Shown here piece after piece: positions 1-6,233 of a stretch of 7,872 nt of DNA. A program made the translations under genes and the position numbers. A model generated the notes under the pieces. The model made no database searches. It saw nothing but the letters and a program-made list of their open reading frames with translations, and was not told the origin of the DNA. This DNA is from Candidatus Kapaibacterium sp. Its GTDB lineage: Bacteria; Bacteroidota; Ignavibacteria; Kapaibacteriales; UBA2268. The DNA lies in the NCBI GenBank assembly GCA_027858275.1, contig JAQIDA010000315.1:1-7872 (forward strand), in the 5' to 3' direction. Within the stretch, counting starts at the first letter, position 1. Every line of letters begins with the position of its first letter.

Positions 1-36
1 TTATCTCTGATGAATAGATAGATCCGAAATTGACCG

Positions 37-72
37 AAAAAGCGTATGATTCCAAATTATACGTTTTTTTTT
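37..72 (+). terminator. Rho-independent terminator of an upstream gene off the left edge
   Basis: Bases 43-50 pair with 56-63 (eight pairs, one of them G-U) around a five-base loop, and a run of nine T follows at 64-72. An A-run at 37-41 can pair with the T-run, so the element could also work on the minus strand. It lies before gene 1, so it most likely ends a plus-strand gene left of the window. Bases 1-36 contain stop codons in all three forward frames and show no coding sequence I can assign. Confidence 0.75.
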
Positions 73-161
73 GTTTTATCTGATTTTAATCGTATTATAC
101 AGCGATGTGGATTGTTATAAATTCATATTGTTTGATGTCTTCATATTTGAATTAAATTGTT

Positions 162-1712
162 ATGATAAAGTATTTTGCGATATTATTTCTTCTTTGTTTT
201 GCCGCAGAGCATTCCCAATGCTCCGCTGAGGCTGATTCATTGATCAAGAAGTCACGACTCTCGGACAGTATAAATTCTGATTATCGCGAGTATCTGCCTG
301 TAATTTCTCCCGATGCAAACACACTTTATTTCTGCAGAACAGGTCATCCTGATAATTATGGCAGTTACGTAAACGAAGATGATCAAGATATTTGGTTTTC
401 TGAATTAAAACCTGACGGCACATGGTCAGAAGCAAAAAACATCGGAACTCCCCTAAATAATATCCGTGACAACGCCGTTTGCTCAGTAACTCCGGGCGGC
501 AATACTCTGTTGCTTTTCGGTAATTATATTGAAGAAGATGATTCCAATAACGGAGTCTCAATTTCCCACAAAATTTCAAACGGCTGGTCAAAGCCTCAAA
601 AATTGATAATTGAAAATTATTCCAATTTGGATAATTACGCAAATTTCTATCTGAGTAACAACGGCAAAACTCTGCTGATGAGTCTGCAAACTGAAGATAC
701 ATACGGAAACCAAGATATTTATGTGTCTCATTACAATGAGATCAACTCAATTTGGAGTGAACCCGTTAATGTTGGTTCGGGAGTAAATACCCCTTTAACT
801 GAATCTTCACCGTTTTTAGCTTCAGACGGAATGTCAATGTATTTTTCATCTGACGGACACAAAGGATACGGCAATTTTGATGTATTCCTGTCAAGGCGGC
901 TGGATGACAGTTGGACGAATTGGTCAGTGCCTGAAAATCTCGGCAACGAAATTAATACTTCAGGTTTTGACGCATATTACTATATGTCAGCCGTTGCCGA
1001 ATACGTATACTTCGTGTCCGAACTCGATGAATACGGCGATATTGATATATTCAGAATGAAGATGCCCGATAGACTTAAGCCTTCACCGGTTATCCTCATC
1101 TCAGGACTAGTCCTCAATCCGATCACAAAAAAGCCGATCGAAGCAAAAATACTTTATTCGCGAGATTCTGACGGCAGAATTATCGGCGAAGCAAGGACGA
1201 ATCCTCTCACGGGACAATACAAAATCATACTTCCAGTCGGAGAAAAATACTATTTCAGAGCAGTCGCTAAAAAATTTCTCTCAATTACTGATCATATCGA
1301 CGCAAGTGAAGTAGAAGAATATCAAGAAATGACGAGAAATCTCGAATTTGTGCCGGTTGAGTATTTCCAAGAATCAGAACTCAACAAAATCAATGTGTTT
1401 TTTACTTATAATGAATCAAAATTGCTCAAAGGCTACAAACCTGAATTGCAAAAAATTGTAAAACTCTTAAAAAGATTCCCCGATATAAAAATTGAAATAT
1501 CAGGTCACACTGACAATGTCGGAGACAAAGCCTCAAACAGAAACTTGTCCAAACGAAGAGCGTATACAGTAGTCAAATATTTAATTAAACACGGTATTCG
1601 CAGAAAAAGAGTGAAATGGCGAAGCTACGGCATGGAACGACCTGTAGCGACAAACGAAACCGAAGAAGGCCGCGCGAAAAACCGCAGAGTCGAGTTTAGT
1701 ATTTATAAGTGA
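162..1712 (+). CDS. PD40 propeller / CRD / OmpA-family peptidoglycan-binding envelope protein (PorE-like)
   Basis: A 516-residue exported protein. Residues 1 to about 22 form a signal peptide (hydrophobic FAILFLLCFAA). The Cys at residue 20 follows HSQ, a poor lipobox, so signal peptidase I cleavage is more likely than lipidation. Residues about 44-301 hold PD40 (WD40-like) propeller blades, recognised by repeated 'SPD..TLYF', 'S.DG.SMYFSSD', 'DIYVS' and 'DIDIFRMK' strands and by 'W..P.N.G..IN' linkers. Residues about 310-397 look like a carboxypeptidase-regulatory-like beta-sandwich (ISGLVLNPITKKPIEA). Residues about 406-516 are an OmpA C-terminal domain with GHTDNVG and NLSKRRA; D451 and R466 occupy the Asp/Arg pair that binds diaminopimelate in peptidoglycan. 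The order PD40-CRD-OmpA matches PorE of type IX secretion, but the TPR segment that precedes it in Porphyromonas PorE is absent. A role as cell-wall anchor of an envelope complex is inferred; T9SS membership is not shown here. The ATG has no SD, only an AT-rich leader. It converges with the glycosyltransferase operon. Confidence 0.9.
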   Translation: MIKYFAILFLLCFAAEHSQCSAEADSLIKKSRLSDSINSDYREYLPVISPDANTLYFCRTGHPDNYGSYVNEDDQDIWFSELKPDGTWSEAKNIGTPLNNIRDNAVCSVTPGGNTLLLFGNYIEEDDSNNGVSISHKISNGWSKPQKLIIENYSNLDNYANFYLSNNGKTLLMSLQTEDTYGNQDIYVSHYNEINSIWSEPVNVGSGVNTPLTESSPFLASDGMSMYFSSDGHKGYGNFDVFLSRRLDDSWTNWSVPENLGNEINTSGFDAYYYMSAVAEYVYFVSELDEYGDIDIFRMKMPDRLKPSPVILISGLVLNPITKKPIEAKILYSRDSDGRIIGEARTNPLTGQYKIILPVGEKYYFRAVAKKFLSITDHIDASEVEEYQEMTRNLEFVPVEYFQESELNKINVFFTYNESKLLKGYKPELQKIVKLLKRFPDIKIEISGHTDNVGDKASNRNLSKRRAYTVVKYLIKHGIRRKRVKWRSYGMERPVATNETEEGRAKNRRVEFSIYK

Positions 1713-1761
1713 TTTCGAGAGCTGATCGCCGACGGACTTATGCACGATGAGTGTAGGCAAA

Positions 1762-3003
1762 TCATATGTTTAATATTTTTTTATAAAGTTCAATATGTTG
1801 TTTAGCCACATTTTCAATATCAAAATAGTGTTTAATTTTTTTTACGGCTTCATCTCCGAGTATCTTCCGGTTCTCCAACGCATACATAATACCCTCTGCT
1901 AAATCTTGAGGATCATACGCCTCTGCCAAGTATCCGTTTAGTTTGTGATCAATAACATCTAAAGAACCGCCGATACCAAACGCTACTGCGCCCGTCCCGC
2001 AAGCCATTGATTCTGCAGACACTTGTCCGAATGACTCAATTTTAGACGGGACAACCGTAACATCAGCAGCAGAATATAATAATGCCATCTTTTTTTCATC
2101 AGCGACAAATCCAAATTGATATATATTTCCGGAATTATCGAATTGCATCTTCTTGCCGACTGTGCACAGAGCGATTTGATAATTCTTGCCGAGAATTTTT
2201 AGTGCTTTGCTTAAAACATCCATTCCTTTTCGTTTGTTTCCAACAGAGTCTGCTACAAACAATATTATAGGATCCTTCTCGGGCAACCCTAATATTTGTC
2301 TTGCTTCAGATTTGTCAGAGTTTCCAAACACGTTCAGGTCCAATCCATTTGGAATAATCCGCTGGAAACAGTCTTTCAGCAGGGCACTTTTAGATACACA
2401 ATCTCCCATCCAACCTGATGGGCTGACAATATGGATGCCTGAAATATTTTTTAATGCCTCTCTTTTGTTCTTTAAGTATTTCTTTGCCAAACCGGTAAAC
2501 GGAGTATTAAGCTGCGGACATTTGTCACAGTCGGATTGATATAACTCACAATCATCAGCATGATGACAACCTCCCGTAAAAGCATTCATATCATGTTGAG
2601 TCCAAACTATAGGTTTTGTGTTTTTCCTGAAGAAACTTTTAAAACCGAACACATAAGAAACCCAATGCAGATGAACAATATCAGCTTTCCGATAAAGAGG
2701 ATGGTTCGTAAAATCCACCAACGAATGGGGAGAAGTAAATATCTCGAATCCTTTTGGTCGGTTTAGAGTCAATAATTTATGAATGCCGGGACAAACACCC
2801 ATTTTTAGATACTCTAATTTCTCTCGCAAACAGGAATAATATTTATGCTCGTTCAGTTGATGTACTCTAGGGACATCATAATTCTTTCTCATATAAACCA
2901 ACACATCAGAGCTCACTCCGCCCTTTAGAAGAGCTTTATGCAATCTAATACAAGCTTTTGCCGCTCCTCCGGAGTCCGCTGTAATTATATGTAATATCTT
3001 CAT
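1762..3003 (-). CDS. Glycosyltransferase family 4 (GT-B fold), WcaC-like
   Basis: A 413-residue cytoplasmic or membrane-associated glycosyltransferase that would move a sugar from a nucleotide-activated donor onto a growing glycan. The N-terminal Rossmann half starts MKILHIITADSGGAAKA, the usual GT4 opening with a glycine-rich acceptor loop. It continues with HLHWVSY near 111-117 and WTQHDMNAFTGGCHH near 134-148. Four cysteines (146, 152, 159, 162), the last in CPQL, form the cluster seen in WcaC-type GT4 enzymes. The C-terminal donor half has the E-x7-E signature (E323 in KIESFG, E331 in SAES) followed by the usual glycine-rich segment. Length is normal for GT4. A TTG at 3012 would add three residues and overlap the stop of the upstream gene by four bases; I chose ATG 3003 because it gives the canonical family start. 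It is the second gene of a two-gene operon, five bases after the first, and has no SD of its own, so translation is probably coupled. Donor and acceptor cannot be read from sequence. Confidence 0.9.
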   Translation of the reverse strand: MKILHIITADSGGAAKACIRLHKALLKGGVSSDVLVYMRKNYDVPRVHQLNEHKYYSCLREKLEYLKMGVCPGIHKLLTLNRPKGFEIFTSPHSLVDFTNHPLYRKADIVHLHWVSYVFGFKSFFRKNTKPIVWTQHDMNAFTGGCHHADDCELYQSDCDKCPQLNTPFTGLAKKYLKNKREALKNISGIHIVSPSGWMGDCVSKSALLKDCFQRIIPNGLDLNVFGNSDKSEARQILGLPEKDPIILFVADSVGNKRKGMDVLSKALKILGKNYQIALCTVGKKMQFDNSGNIYQFGFVADEKKMALLYSAADVTVVPSKIESFGQVSAESMACGTGAVAFGIGGSLDVIDHKLNGYLAEAYDPQDLAEGIMYALENRKILGDEAVKKIKHYFDIENVAKQHIELYKKILNI

Positions 3004-3008
3004 GTTTT

Positions 3009-3968
3009 TCAAAATAATTTATTGATTTTTATGTAATATCTAAAAAACAAACGAATCAAAATTGACGAAGAGTAATTTTTATATAAGAAAAGTTTTACTC
3101 TGCTGCTTCCGCGAGTATCTAAAAATAAGGTCTTATATGCTTCGCGAGCCGTTACAGATTCTTCGAATTCAATTTTATTGACAGGTACATTATTTGAAAG
3201 TTCTTTGCTTTCCAACAACTCAGTTCCGGAATTTGTATTAGAACTTAACTCATCAAATCCAATATTCCGAACCAATGTTATCCCGGGATGCAAACAATAA
3301 CCTTCCTGAAGAAATACTGAAGCATACCATTTAACGGCCCAAGTATTCAGATTGCCGTCAATATTTGAATATAACTGCAAAGCTAGATCAGAGCAACCCT
3401 CAAAATTAAATTTATCTAACAGATTTTTCTTCTTCAACGTTTCATAAAGACCGCTTGCGTCTTCGTTGAGCTGCTTCCATGCCCGGGACCAAGTTCCCCA
3501 TCCCCAGCAGGATGTAAGATTTAGAAAAATAGTTTCAGGAAGTTCCGGCTCTAAGGAGATCATAAATCCCGAAATGTGCATCACACGTTCTTCATCATTA
3601 TAGAATTCCAGAGCATCATTCATGTATTTCAAAAACCCGGACGACAATTCCAAATCATCCTCCAACACAATCACTCTGCCGTATTTTTCAATCACTTCCG
3701 TGACGCCGTCAATAATAGATCGTGCCAACCCCCTATTAGTTTTAGATTCTTTGATATAGATCTTTCCGACCCAATTTTCTTCACGGACGAGTCTGCGAAC
3801 CGCTTTGATTCGTTCAATATCGGCTTGTGAAGTCCCTTCTTTCGGGCCGTCGCAGAATATGTACAACTCAGACTGATCTGCGAGGAGATTAGCTTTTAGA
3901 CTGTTGAGAGTTCGCCGAGTGTGATCGGGGCGATTGTATGTAAAAAGCACAATCGGAGCAAGTTGCAT
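3009..3968 (-). CDS. Glycosyltransferase, GT-A fold (GT2 / GNT-I-like)
   Basis: A 319-residue GT-A glycosyltransferase. The opening APIVLFTYNRPDHTRRTL is typical of GT2-like enzymes that start with a nucleotide-sugar binding strand. YIFCDGP (36-42) gives the first Asp, and NRGLARSI (78-85) is the conserved loop before the metal site. VLEDDLELS (101-109) carries the EDD motif, a DxD equivalent that coordinates the metal and donor diphosphate. The segment SCWGWGTWSRAW (153-164) is characteristic of the GNT-I-like subgroup found in capsule and O-antigen loci. The C-terminal 30 residues are basic and aromatic (LFLYKNYSSS, LIRLFFRYYIKIN), consistent with membrane association. It is the first gene of the operon with the GT4 enzyme, so the two probably add successive sugars to the same surface glycan. 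The rest of a glycan locus (flippase, polymerase, sugar-nucleotide enzymes) is not in this window, so the pair looks isolated. Confidence 0.88.
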   Translation of the reverse strand: MQLAPIVLFTYNRPDHTRRTLNSLKANLLADQSELYIFCDGPKEGTSQADIERIKAVRRLVREENWVGKIYIKESKTNRGLARSIIDGVTEVIEKYGRVIVLEDDLELSSGFLKYMNDALEFYNDEERVMHISGFMISLEPELPETIFLNLTSCWGWGTWSRAWKQLNEDASGLYETLKKKNLLDKFNFEGCSDLALQLYSNIDGNLNTWAVKWYASVFLQEGYCLHPGITLVRNIGFDELSSNTNSGTELLESKELSNNVPVNKIEFEESVTAREAYKTLFLDTRGSSRVKLFLYKNYSSSILIRLFFRYYIKINKLF

Positions 3969-4100
3969 GTTTGTCTTGATATTAATTTATCATATTTATA
4001 GCGCCTGTTTGAGGCAGGCAAGCTTAGCAAATATTCAAATATCAGATGTTTTTCGACCTATCAATATCTGCTGCCGGCAATTATTATTTTATTTAAAGAC

Positions 4101-4128
4101 TTGCATTTATGATAAAACCGCTTATATT
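4101..4128 (+). promoter_or_regulatory. Candidate sigma-70-like promoter for the GYD gene
   Basis: TTGCAT at 4101-4106 and TATATT at 4123-4128 are separated by 16 bases. This would give a leader of about 65 bases before the start at 4201. A second TTGACA at 4144-4149 matches a -35 better, but no convincing -10 follows at 16-18 bases. Bacteroidota often use a different consensus, so this is only a candidate. Confidence 0.3.
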
Positions 4129-4188
4129 AATTATGAATGTTAATTGACAAAATGTGAAAAATTGTCGAATCATTAGTTTTAATTAAAT

Positions 4189-4194
4189 AAGGAG
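4189..4194 (+). promoter_or_regulatory. Shine-Dalgarno site of the GYD gene
   Basis: AAGGAG stands six bases before ATG 4201. It is the strongest SD in the window and fixes the start of this gene. Most other genes here have only AT-rich or weakly purine-rich leaders. Confidence 0.8.
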
Positions 4195-4200
4195 TTCGCC

Positions 4201-4497
4201 ATGAAAACATTTATTCTGATGACTAAGCTTTCGACGGAAATGACGACTAAAATGAAAGATCGTTCGAAGATTGGCAGAGAATGGCTGGATCATGTAAAAG
4301 AGAAATGTCCCGATGTCAAATTCACAGCACATTATGCCATCCTCGGCCAGTTTGATTTCCTCGATATTTACGAAGCGCCGAATGACGAAACCGCAGCAAT
4401 GGTCTCGCTCATCAGCCGTTCGGACGGAGCAATTGAAGCACAAAGTCTAAGCGCCATTCCTTACAAACAATTTTTAGGAATGACGCAGAAATTGTAG
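4201..4497 (+). CDS. GYD-domain protein
   Basis: A 98-residue cytoplasmic protein matching the GYD family (a small ferredoxin-like alpha-beta fold of unknown function, common in bacteria and archaea) along its whole length. The first strand is TFILMTKLS. A helix with KIGREWLDHVKE follows. The core motif AILGQFDFLDIYEAP holds G49-Q-F51-D52, where the family usually has G-x-Y-D, so Tyr is replaced by Phe. Then come DETAAMVSLISRS and a C-terminal segment ending AIPYKQFLGMTQKL. There is no signal peptide or membrane segment. It is transcribed alone or with the lipoprotein downstream, but a long hairpin with a T-rich tail between them argues for a separate transcript. No substrate can be assigned; members are thought to be small ligand-binding or dimeric alpha-beta barrel proteins. 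Confidence 0.88.
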   Translation: MKTFILMTKLSTEMTTKMKDRSKIGREWLDHVKEKCPDVKFTAHYAILGQFDFLDIYEAPNDETAAMVSLISRSDGAIEAQSLSAIPYKQFLGMTQKL

Positions 4498-4508
4498 CCG
4501 GTAGTAGG

Positions 4509-4526
4509 TTTTAATAATTATTAAAA
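4509..4526. repeat. Perfect 18-bp AT palindrome just after the GYD gene
   Basis: TTTTAATAATTATTAAAA is its own reverse complement and starts 12 bases after the stop codon. As RNA it would be a weak AU-only hairpin. It could be a protein-binding site on DNA or a decayed terminator; nothing in the sequence decides. Confidence 0.5.
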
Positions 4527-4559
4527 TCGCATGATGTAATTCATAAGCTTCTGAAAGAC

Positions 4560-4618
4560 AAGAGCCGTTTTTTATCTCATACTTACACAAGTATAGGGAA
4601 GTGCGGCTCTTATTTTTA
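4560..4618 (+). terminator. Long bulged hairpin with T-rich tail ending the GYD transcript
   Basis: AAGAGCCG (4560-4567) pairs with CGGCTCTT (4604-4611). Inside it TCTC (4575-4578) pairs with GGGA (4596-4599), and ATACTT (4579-4584) pairs with AAGTAT (4589-4594) around an ACAC tetraloop. An asymmetric internal loop separates the two stems. A T-rich tail (TATTTTTATT) follows. It is best read as a rho-independent terminator. Because it also precedes the lipoprotein gene it could be an attenuator or structured leader. Confidence 0.6.
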
Positions 4619-4695
4619 TTAAATATCCTGTTTTTTCATTTGCGGTTAAACCCAATAGTTTTTATCTTGTCTATAGTGGGGATAATATTAACAAC

Positions 4696-4700
4696 AGAGG
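4696..4700 (+). promoter_or_regulatory. Shine-Dalgarno site that fixes the lipoprotein start
   Basis: AGAGG lies eight bases before ATG 4709. The same frame is open back to a GTG at 4601, but that GTG sits inside the terminator hairpin and has no SD. The extra residues would also put a second hydrophobic segment before a complete lipoprotein signal. Confidence 0.7.
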
Positions 4701-4708
4701 AAACGACT

Positions 4709-5530
4709 ATGTCCTATACAATAATCCCAAAAATTACGTTTTCGATTCTGCTAATCAGCGCGATTGTTCTGATTAGTTCCTGTTCTCCAACTTCGCAACT
4801 CAGCAAACGGGCTGAGCCGGCTACTGTTACTATCGACGGAGATCTTTCAGATTGGCAGAACGACATGACTTATTATGAAGACGAGAAAATTAATGTTGGT
4901 CTGAAAAACGACTATGATTATCTCTATATCAGCCTGTCCACAGCAAGCAGGACATGCAGACAACGAATTTTCCGTACAGGATTAGTATTTAAATTTGATA
5001 CAGAAAAAGACGGAATTGAGCCTGTCACAACGAGATTTCCCGCGCCAAGAATGAGAGAAGGCAGGGGCAGAGGCATACCTGCTCAAAACAACGATCCCGC
5101 AGTCAGTGAGGAAGAAATTCTCAACCGATTGTCCGAAAATATAGTTTTCTTGAATTCTAAGACAGAACTCCCGGAAAGAATGACAATCAAAGAATCAGGT
5201 TATAAGGGCAAGTGCGCCTATACAAACGGTCTGTTTATTGTAGAAATAGCAGTTCCGCTCCTAAAAACCAACATAGCTAAATACGCAATCGGCAGCAAGC
5301 CCGGCGAAACACTTTCCCTCGGAATTGAAACTTTCCAACCCGATATGAGCAAAATGAAAAAACGAATGCAGGAGCTCGGTCATGACAGCGGAGGAATGTC
5401 CGGCGGCGGCGGTGGACGCGGCGGTGGAATGAAAGGCGGCGGCATGGGAGGCCGAGGCGGCGGAGAGATGATGTCAAGAAACCGTCCCGAACAAATGAAA
5501 TTAGAAATAAAAGTTCAGTTAGCAAAATAG
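4709..5530 (+). CDS. Lipoprotein with CBM9/DOMON-like domain and Gly-Met-Arg-rich segment
   Basis: A 273-residue predicted lipoprotein. A lysine (K8) precedes a hydrophobic stretch (ITFSILLISAIVL), and LISSC gives a lipobox with C25 as the lipidated cysteine. Residues about 38-110 open a CBM9-like beta-sandwich: TVTIDGDLSDW is the usual start, and YDYLYISLSTA followed by GLVFKFDTEKDG are the expected strands. The fold resumes with CAYTNGLFIVEIAVPLL near 169-185 and ends in the strand KLEIKVQLAK. Just before that last strand, residues 227-252 are nearly all Gly, Met and Arg. Two other cysteines (83, 169) could form a disulfide. Related proteins in Bacteroidota are uncharacterised; binding of a glycan or another surface ligand is only an inference from the fold. 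Possible -10 elements are TATAGT at 4672-4677 and GATAAT at 4681-4686, neither with a good -35. Confidence 0.78.
   Translation: MSYTIIPKITFSILLISAIVLISSCSPTSQLSKRAEPATVTIDGDLSDWQNDMTYYEDEKINVGLKNDYDYLYISLSTASRTCRQRIFRTGLVFKFDTEKDGIEPVTTRFPAPRMREGRGRGIPAQNNDPAVSEEEILNRLSENIVFLNSKTELPERMTIKESGYKGKCAYTNGLFIVEIAVPLLKTNIAKYAIGSKPGETLSLGIETFQPDMSKMKKRMQELGHDSGGMSGGGGGRGGGMKGGGMGGRGGGEMMSRNRPEQMKLEIKVQLAK
5387..5464 (+). repeat. GC-rich low-complexity tract encoding the Gly/Met/Arg segment
   Basis: Repeated GGC, GGA, ATG and CGC codons make a strongly GC-rich tract inside an AT-rich gene. It encodes about 26 residues built from GGGM and GGRGGG units. Such tracts expand and contract by slippage, so its length may vary between strains. 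Confidence 0.75.
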
Positions 5531-5546
5531 AGACAGATGATTATCG

Positions 5547-5570
5547 AACAAGGGAGCATGCTCCCTTGTT
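5547..5570 (+). terminator. Rho-independent terminator (perfect 24-bp palindrome) after the lipoprotein gene
   Basis: The two halves are exact reverse complements: a ten-pair stem AACAAGGGAG / CTCCCTTGTT with a CATG loop, starting 16 bases after the stop codon. Three T in total cross the stem end before the sequence becomes TCATTAATAT, so the plus-strand tail is modest. It lies between convergent genes and may block transcription from both sides, though the minus-strand side lacks a T-run. Confidence 0.75.
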
Positions 5571-5580
5571 TCATTAATAT

Positions 5581-5610
5581 GTAGGGGCTATCCCTGTGTG
5601 GTCGCCCGGC
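5581..5610. repeat. Possible dispersed GC-rich palindromic repeat (degenerate)
   Basis: This stretch opens GTAGGGGC and closes GGTCGCCCGGC, giving an imperfect inverted repeat (GGGC...CC / GG...GCCC). The wording resembles the GTAGGGGCGACC-type intergenic repeats found many times in diverse bacterial genomes. Its GC content stands out against the AT-rich spacer. One copy in one window cannot prove that it is dispersed. It also lies just downstream of the minus-strand gene ending at 5632. Confidence 0.4.
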
Positions 5611-5631
5611 GTTTTCAAAAAGAATAAATCA

Positions 5632-6198
5632 TTAATTAAATCGCCAAACATAGCCGAGATGACCGATAACATGTGGAGTCGGGAAACCCCTAATAGTTGT
5701 TACTAGCCCAATTTCAGCGAACAATCCAAATGCGTTTCCGCTGTAAAATATTCCGTAATAAACAGCTTCTGAAAAACTTGGAAGTCCGTCTGATAATCCT
5801 ACCCCAATTGACAGGCTTTGTTCAAAGTATTTTGATTTCTGAAGATTGTATACAAAATTTGTCTGAAAACCGGCTGCTACGTCACAGGGACCAAAAATCA
5901 CTCCTCCGCTTAATCGAACTCCTAAATTTTTGTCCTGCAAACCCCAAAGCAGATTTATTCCGCCGGGAGTTCCTAAAACAACTCCAAACATAGTATAGCT
6001 TTCTTTAGGATCGCTATTCAATTTAATATTTTTTCTCTGTCCTATTCTTCCGGTGCTGCGAGGATTGTCAGAGATTTGAGCTATGCTCTCACTACAGAAA
6101 ACGCCGTCGTTCTCAACAGTTGTGATCGGATCTTGTGCATGACTCCCCGCCGCGGAAGCAATGAATAAAACAAGAATAACCGCGAATAATTTAATCAT
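5632..6198 (-). CDS. Short paralog of the outer-membrane barrel family, lacking the Sm-like repeats
   Basis: A 188-residue exported protein. Residues 1-22 are a signal peptide (MIKLFAVILVLFIASAAGSHAQ) with cleavage expected at SHA|Q, nearly identical to that of the gene upstream. Residues about 23-66 are a polar linker unlike either neighbour (DPITTVENDG, SDNPRSTGRIGQRKN). From residue 68 the protein realigns with its paralogs: YTMFGVVLGTPGGINLLWG, then GVRLSGG, NFVYNLQKSKYFEQSLSI, and the end HLGYVWRFN. Alternating hydrophobic and polar residues with glycine and aromatic girdles suggest a small outer-membrane beta-barrel of perhaps eight strands. Two cysteines (35 and 105) are unique to this copy. 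It is third in a minus-strand tandem array, and its start is preceded by a weak purine stretch (GAAAGAAA). The function is unknown; I recognise no named family. Confidence 0.82.
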   Translation of the reverse strand: MIKLFAVILVLFIASAAGSHAQDPITTVENDGVFCSESIAQISDNPRSTGRIGQRKNIKLNSDPKESYTMFGVVLGTPGGINLLWGLQDKNLGVRLSGGVIFGPCDVAAGFQTNFVYNLQKSKYFEQSLSIGVGLSDGLPSFSEAVYYGIFYSGNAFGLFAEIGLVTTIRGFPTPHVIGHLGYVWRFN

Positions 6199-6222
6199 CT
6201 ATATTTCTTTCATAATTTGTGT
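6137..6222 (-). repeat. Duplicated 86-bp start region, copy 1
   Basis: It covers the signal-peptide codons, the start codon and 24 bases of leader of the 188-residue paralog. By eye it differs from 6993-7078 at about nine positions without any gap, far closer than the mature coding regions of the two genes. It marks the duplication, or a later conversion, of this segment. Confidence 0.75.
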
Positions 6223-6233
6223 GTATCAAGCTG

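Larger units (their letters stand above)
3969..4200. other. Divergent intergenic region between the glycosyltransferase operon and the GYD gene
   Basis: 232 bases with no convincing gene. For the leftward operon, AT-rich sequence at 3988-4000 reads TATAAA and TATGAT on the minus strand and could hold a -10; no good -35 stands at the usual distance. A small hairpin, GCCTG 4003-4007 with CAGGC 4015-4019, lies in or just upstream of that leader. TGCCGGCA at 4072-4079 is a short perfect palindrome. For the rightward gene there is a plausible promoter at 4101-4128. An imperfect dyad, GACAA 4146-4150 / TTGTC 4162-4166, sits just upstream of the SD and could be an operator, but it is short. Confidence 0.5.

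Noticed and set aside
71..98. Promoter for the PD40 gene (TTGTTT, 16-base gap, TATTAT)
   Set aside because: The putative -35 starts in the T-tail of the upstream terminator and both boxes are weak in an AT-rich leader; several equal candidates exist.
244..702. Minus-strand ORF of 152 residues inside the PD40 protein gene
   Set aside because: It is antisense to a confident gene, rich in Cys, Arg and Tyr, and resembles no protein family.
1713..1761. Terminator between the convergent PD40 gene and the GT4 gene
   Set aside because: The 49 bases show no convincing hairpin or T-run on either strand. The stretch is less AT-rich than its surroundings and reads open in one frame (ELIADGL), but it is too short to call a gene remnant.
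3934..4143. Plus-strand ORF of 69 residues overlapping the start of the first glycosyltransferase gene
   Set aside because: No SD, no family resemblance, and it overlaps the coding start and promoter region of a confident gene.
4601..4708. N-terminal extension of the lipoprotein from a GTG at 4601
   Set aside because: The GTG lies inside the terminator hairpin, has no SD, and would place 36 hydrophobic residues ahead of a complete lipoprotein signal; ATG 4709 has a proper SD.
5277..5525. Minus-strand Arg-rich ORF of 82 residues inside the lipoprotein gene
   Set aside because: It is the complement of the GC-rich Gly tract; the composition is an artefact.
5697..5993. Plus-strand ORFs within the paralog array (also at 6326-6583 and 6716-6925)
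   Set aside because: They are antisense to genes supported by paralogy, signal peptides and conserved ends.
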